Below are positions 63,314 to 64,000 of a stretch of 64,000 bases of DNA, piece after piece (position 1 is the stretch's first letter; every line of letters starts with the position of its first letter). A program made the position numbers and the translations under genes. Under the pieces are notes generated by a model that made no database searches, was not told the DNA's origin, and saw nothing but the letters and a program-made list of their open reading frames with translations. Origin of the DNA: Tomocerus qinae (taxonomy: Eukaryota > Arthropoda > Collembola > Entomobryomorpha > Tomoceridae); the NCBI GenBank assembly GCA_020055645.1, contig CM034548.1, positions 26,958,201 through 27,022,200 of the forward strand. The letters are read 5' to 3'.

Positions 63314-63652
63314 TAGTAGATAGAAGGAAGGGTTGCTTGTTGTGTTGACTAAGTCTAACTATTCCTTAGGTGAGCTAGGACATTCCGCAGTAAAGCAGTA
63401 AGGGAGAAATGCCAACTGGTTCCGTCTCACTTGGTTTGGTCTGTTTTGTTCTGTATTTTAGATAGGTAGGTACATTTTGAGACCTAATACCCTTTTATAT
63501 TATGGAGTGTTGTGTGTAGTGCTTTCCCCGTGCTAGTCTCCTCTGTCTACCAATCGGACTCTCTATTTCTTTTACTTACTCTTTTTAACTTTGGCATCTT
63601 GGTCGTCTTCTTCCTTTCGGTTCGTCTCCCTTAGAGATCAATTCTTCGTAGT

Positions 63653-63670
63653 ATGGATGGATGGATGGAT
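63653..63670 (+). repeat. (ATGG)4 microsatellite
   Basis: Four perfect units plus AT. Within 100 bp follow several TTGACT words (63688-63730) and (GTGGA)3 (63744-63758), making this the densest short-tandem patch in the window. Confidence 0.75.
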
Positions 63671-63743
63671 TCGATTTTTTCCTCAGGCTTGACTCAGTTT
63701 GACTTGACTTGGTTTGCTATGACTTGACATGAAACACAGTGCA

Positions 63744-63758
63744 GTGGAGTGGAGTGGA
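63744..63758 (+). repeat. (GTGGA)3
   Basis: Three perfect pentamers, adjacent to the TTGACT-word cluster. Confidence 0.65.
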
Positions 63759-64000
63759 GCACTACACAACATGACACACAACCAACCAAACCGAGCCTAC
63801 GACGAGGCTCCTCACACTCTATCCCAACAGACCACACGACACATAAAACTCACTCATATATATCCCCACAACCAACACTATATTATTATTAAGTTGCTCC
63901 AATGTCATCCCGTAATAGCATCGCCCAAATAGCAAACCAAGTCGACTGAACAGACTGGGGGAGACAGAGACACAAATACAAGCTAAGTTAAGCTTACCAG

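Larger units (their letters stand above)
53160..64000. other. no gene recognised
   Basis: AT-rich DNA. The frame at 54354-54629 (+, 91 codons from a TTG) has fairly mixed codon use but no family and no ATG near its start. The last kilobase is rich in short tandem words and is listed separately. Confidence 0.55.

Noticed and set aside
1..64000. CRISPR array, operon, phage or plasmid module
   Set aside because: No regularly spaced direct repeats, no clustered long frames and no Shine-Dalgarno-linked genes anywhere in the window.

Overview
This window looks like gene-poor, AT-rich nuclear DNA from a eukaryote, probably an animal. There are no long open frames, no operon-like packing, and no rRNA or convincing tRNA. 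Genuine coding content, if any, is limited to short pieces. A perfect (CCTAA)4 block at 40670-40689 and a (CCTAA)2 block at 42911-42920 match the TTAGG telomere repeat typical of arthropods. A LINE 3' end of the CR1/L2/Rex1 type at 29938-30344 is common in invertebrates. Together these make an arthropod the best guess, but only a guess. The window could be intergenic DNA or the inside of a giant intron.

Layout. From 1 to about 29.9 kb I see non-coding DNA with scattered short microsatellites, isolated palindromes and purine- or pyrimidine-biased stretches that create spurious short frames. From about 29.9 to 42 kb the sequence holds nearly all the recognisable mobile-element relics. These are the LINE 3' end (minus strand), a small inverted-repeat patch with an E2F-like palindrome and a coding-looking 91-codon frame (30.7-31.0 kb), a TTTTGCC-type repeat cluster (31.09-31.18 kb), a GC-rich palindromic patch (35.0-35.13 kb), a terminal-repeat-like motif (37.16 kb), and a palindrome-rich island at 39.68-41.88 kb. 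That island contains a diverged 71-bp duplication, the interstitial telomere-like repeat, a family of ATCATAAGYGAC motifs in both orientations, and a near-perfect 27-bp palindrome. From 42 to 64 kb the sequence again holds little that I can name, apart from microsatellites near the right end.

The only protein similarity I recognise is the C-terminal tail of a LINE reverse transcriptase-type ORF2. The longest open frame starting with a true ATG that looks protein-like is 32540-33013 (+, 157 codons), but I recognise no family. No system of cooperating genes is visible. The palindrome-rich island is the most unusual structure and is best explained as stacked, decayed non-autonomous transposons until tested.
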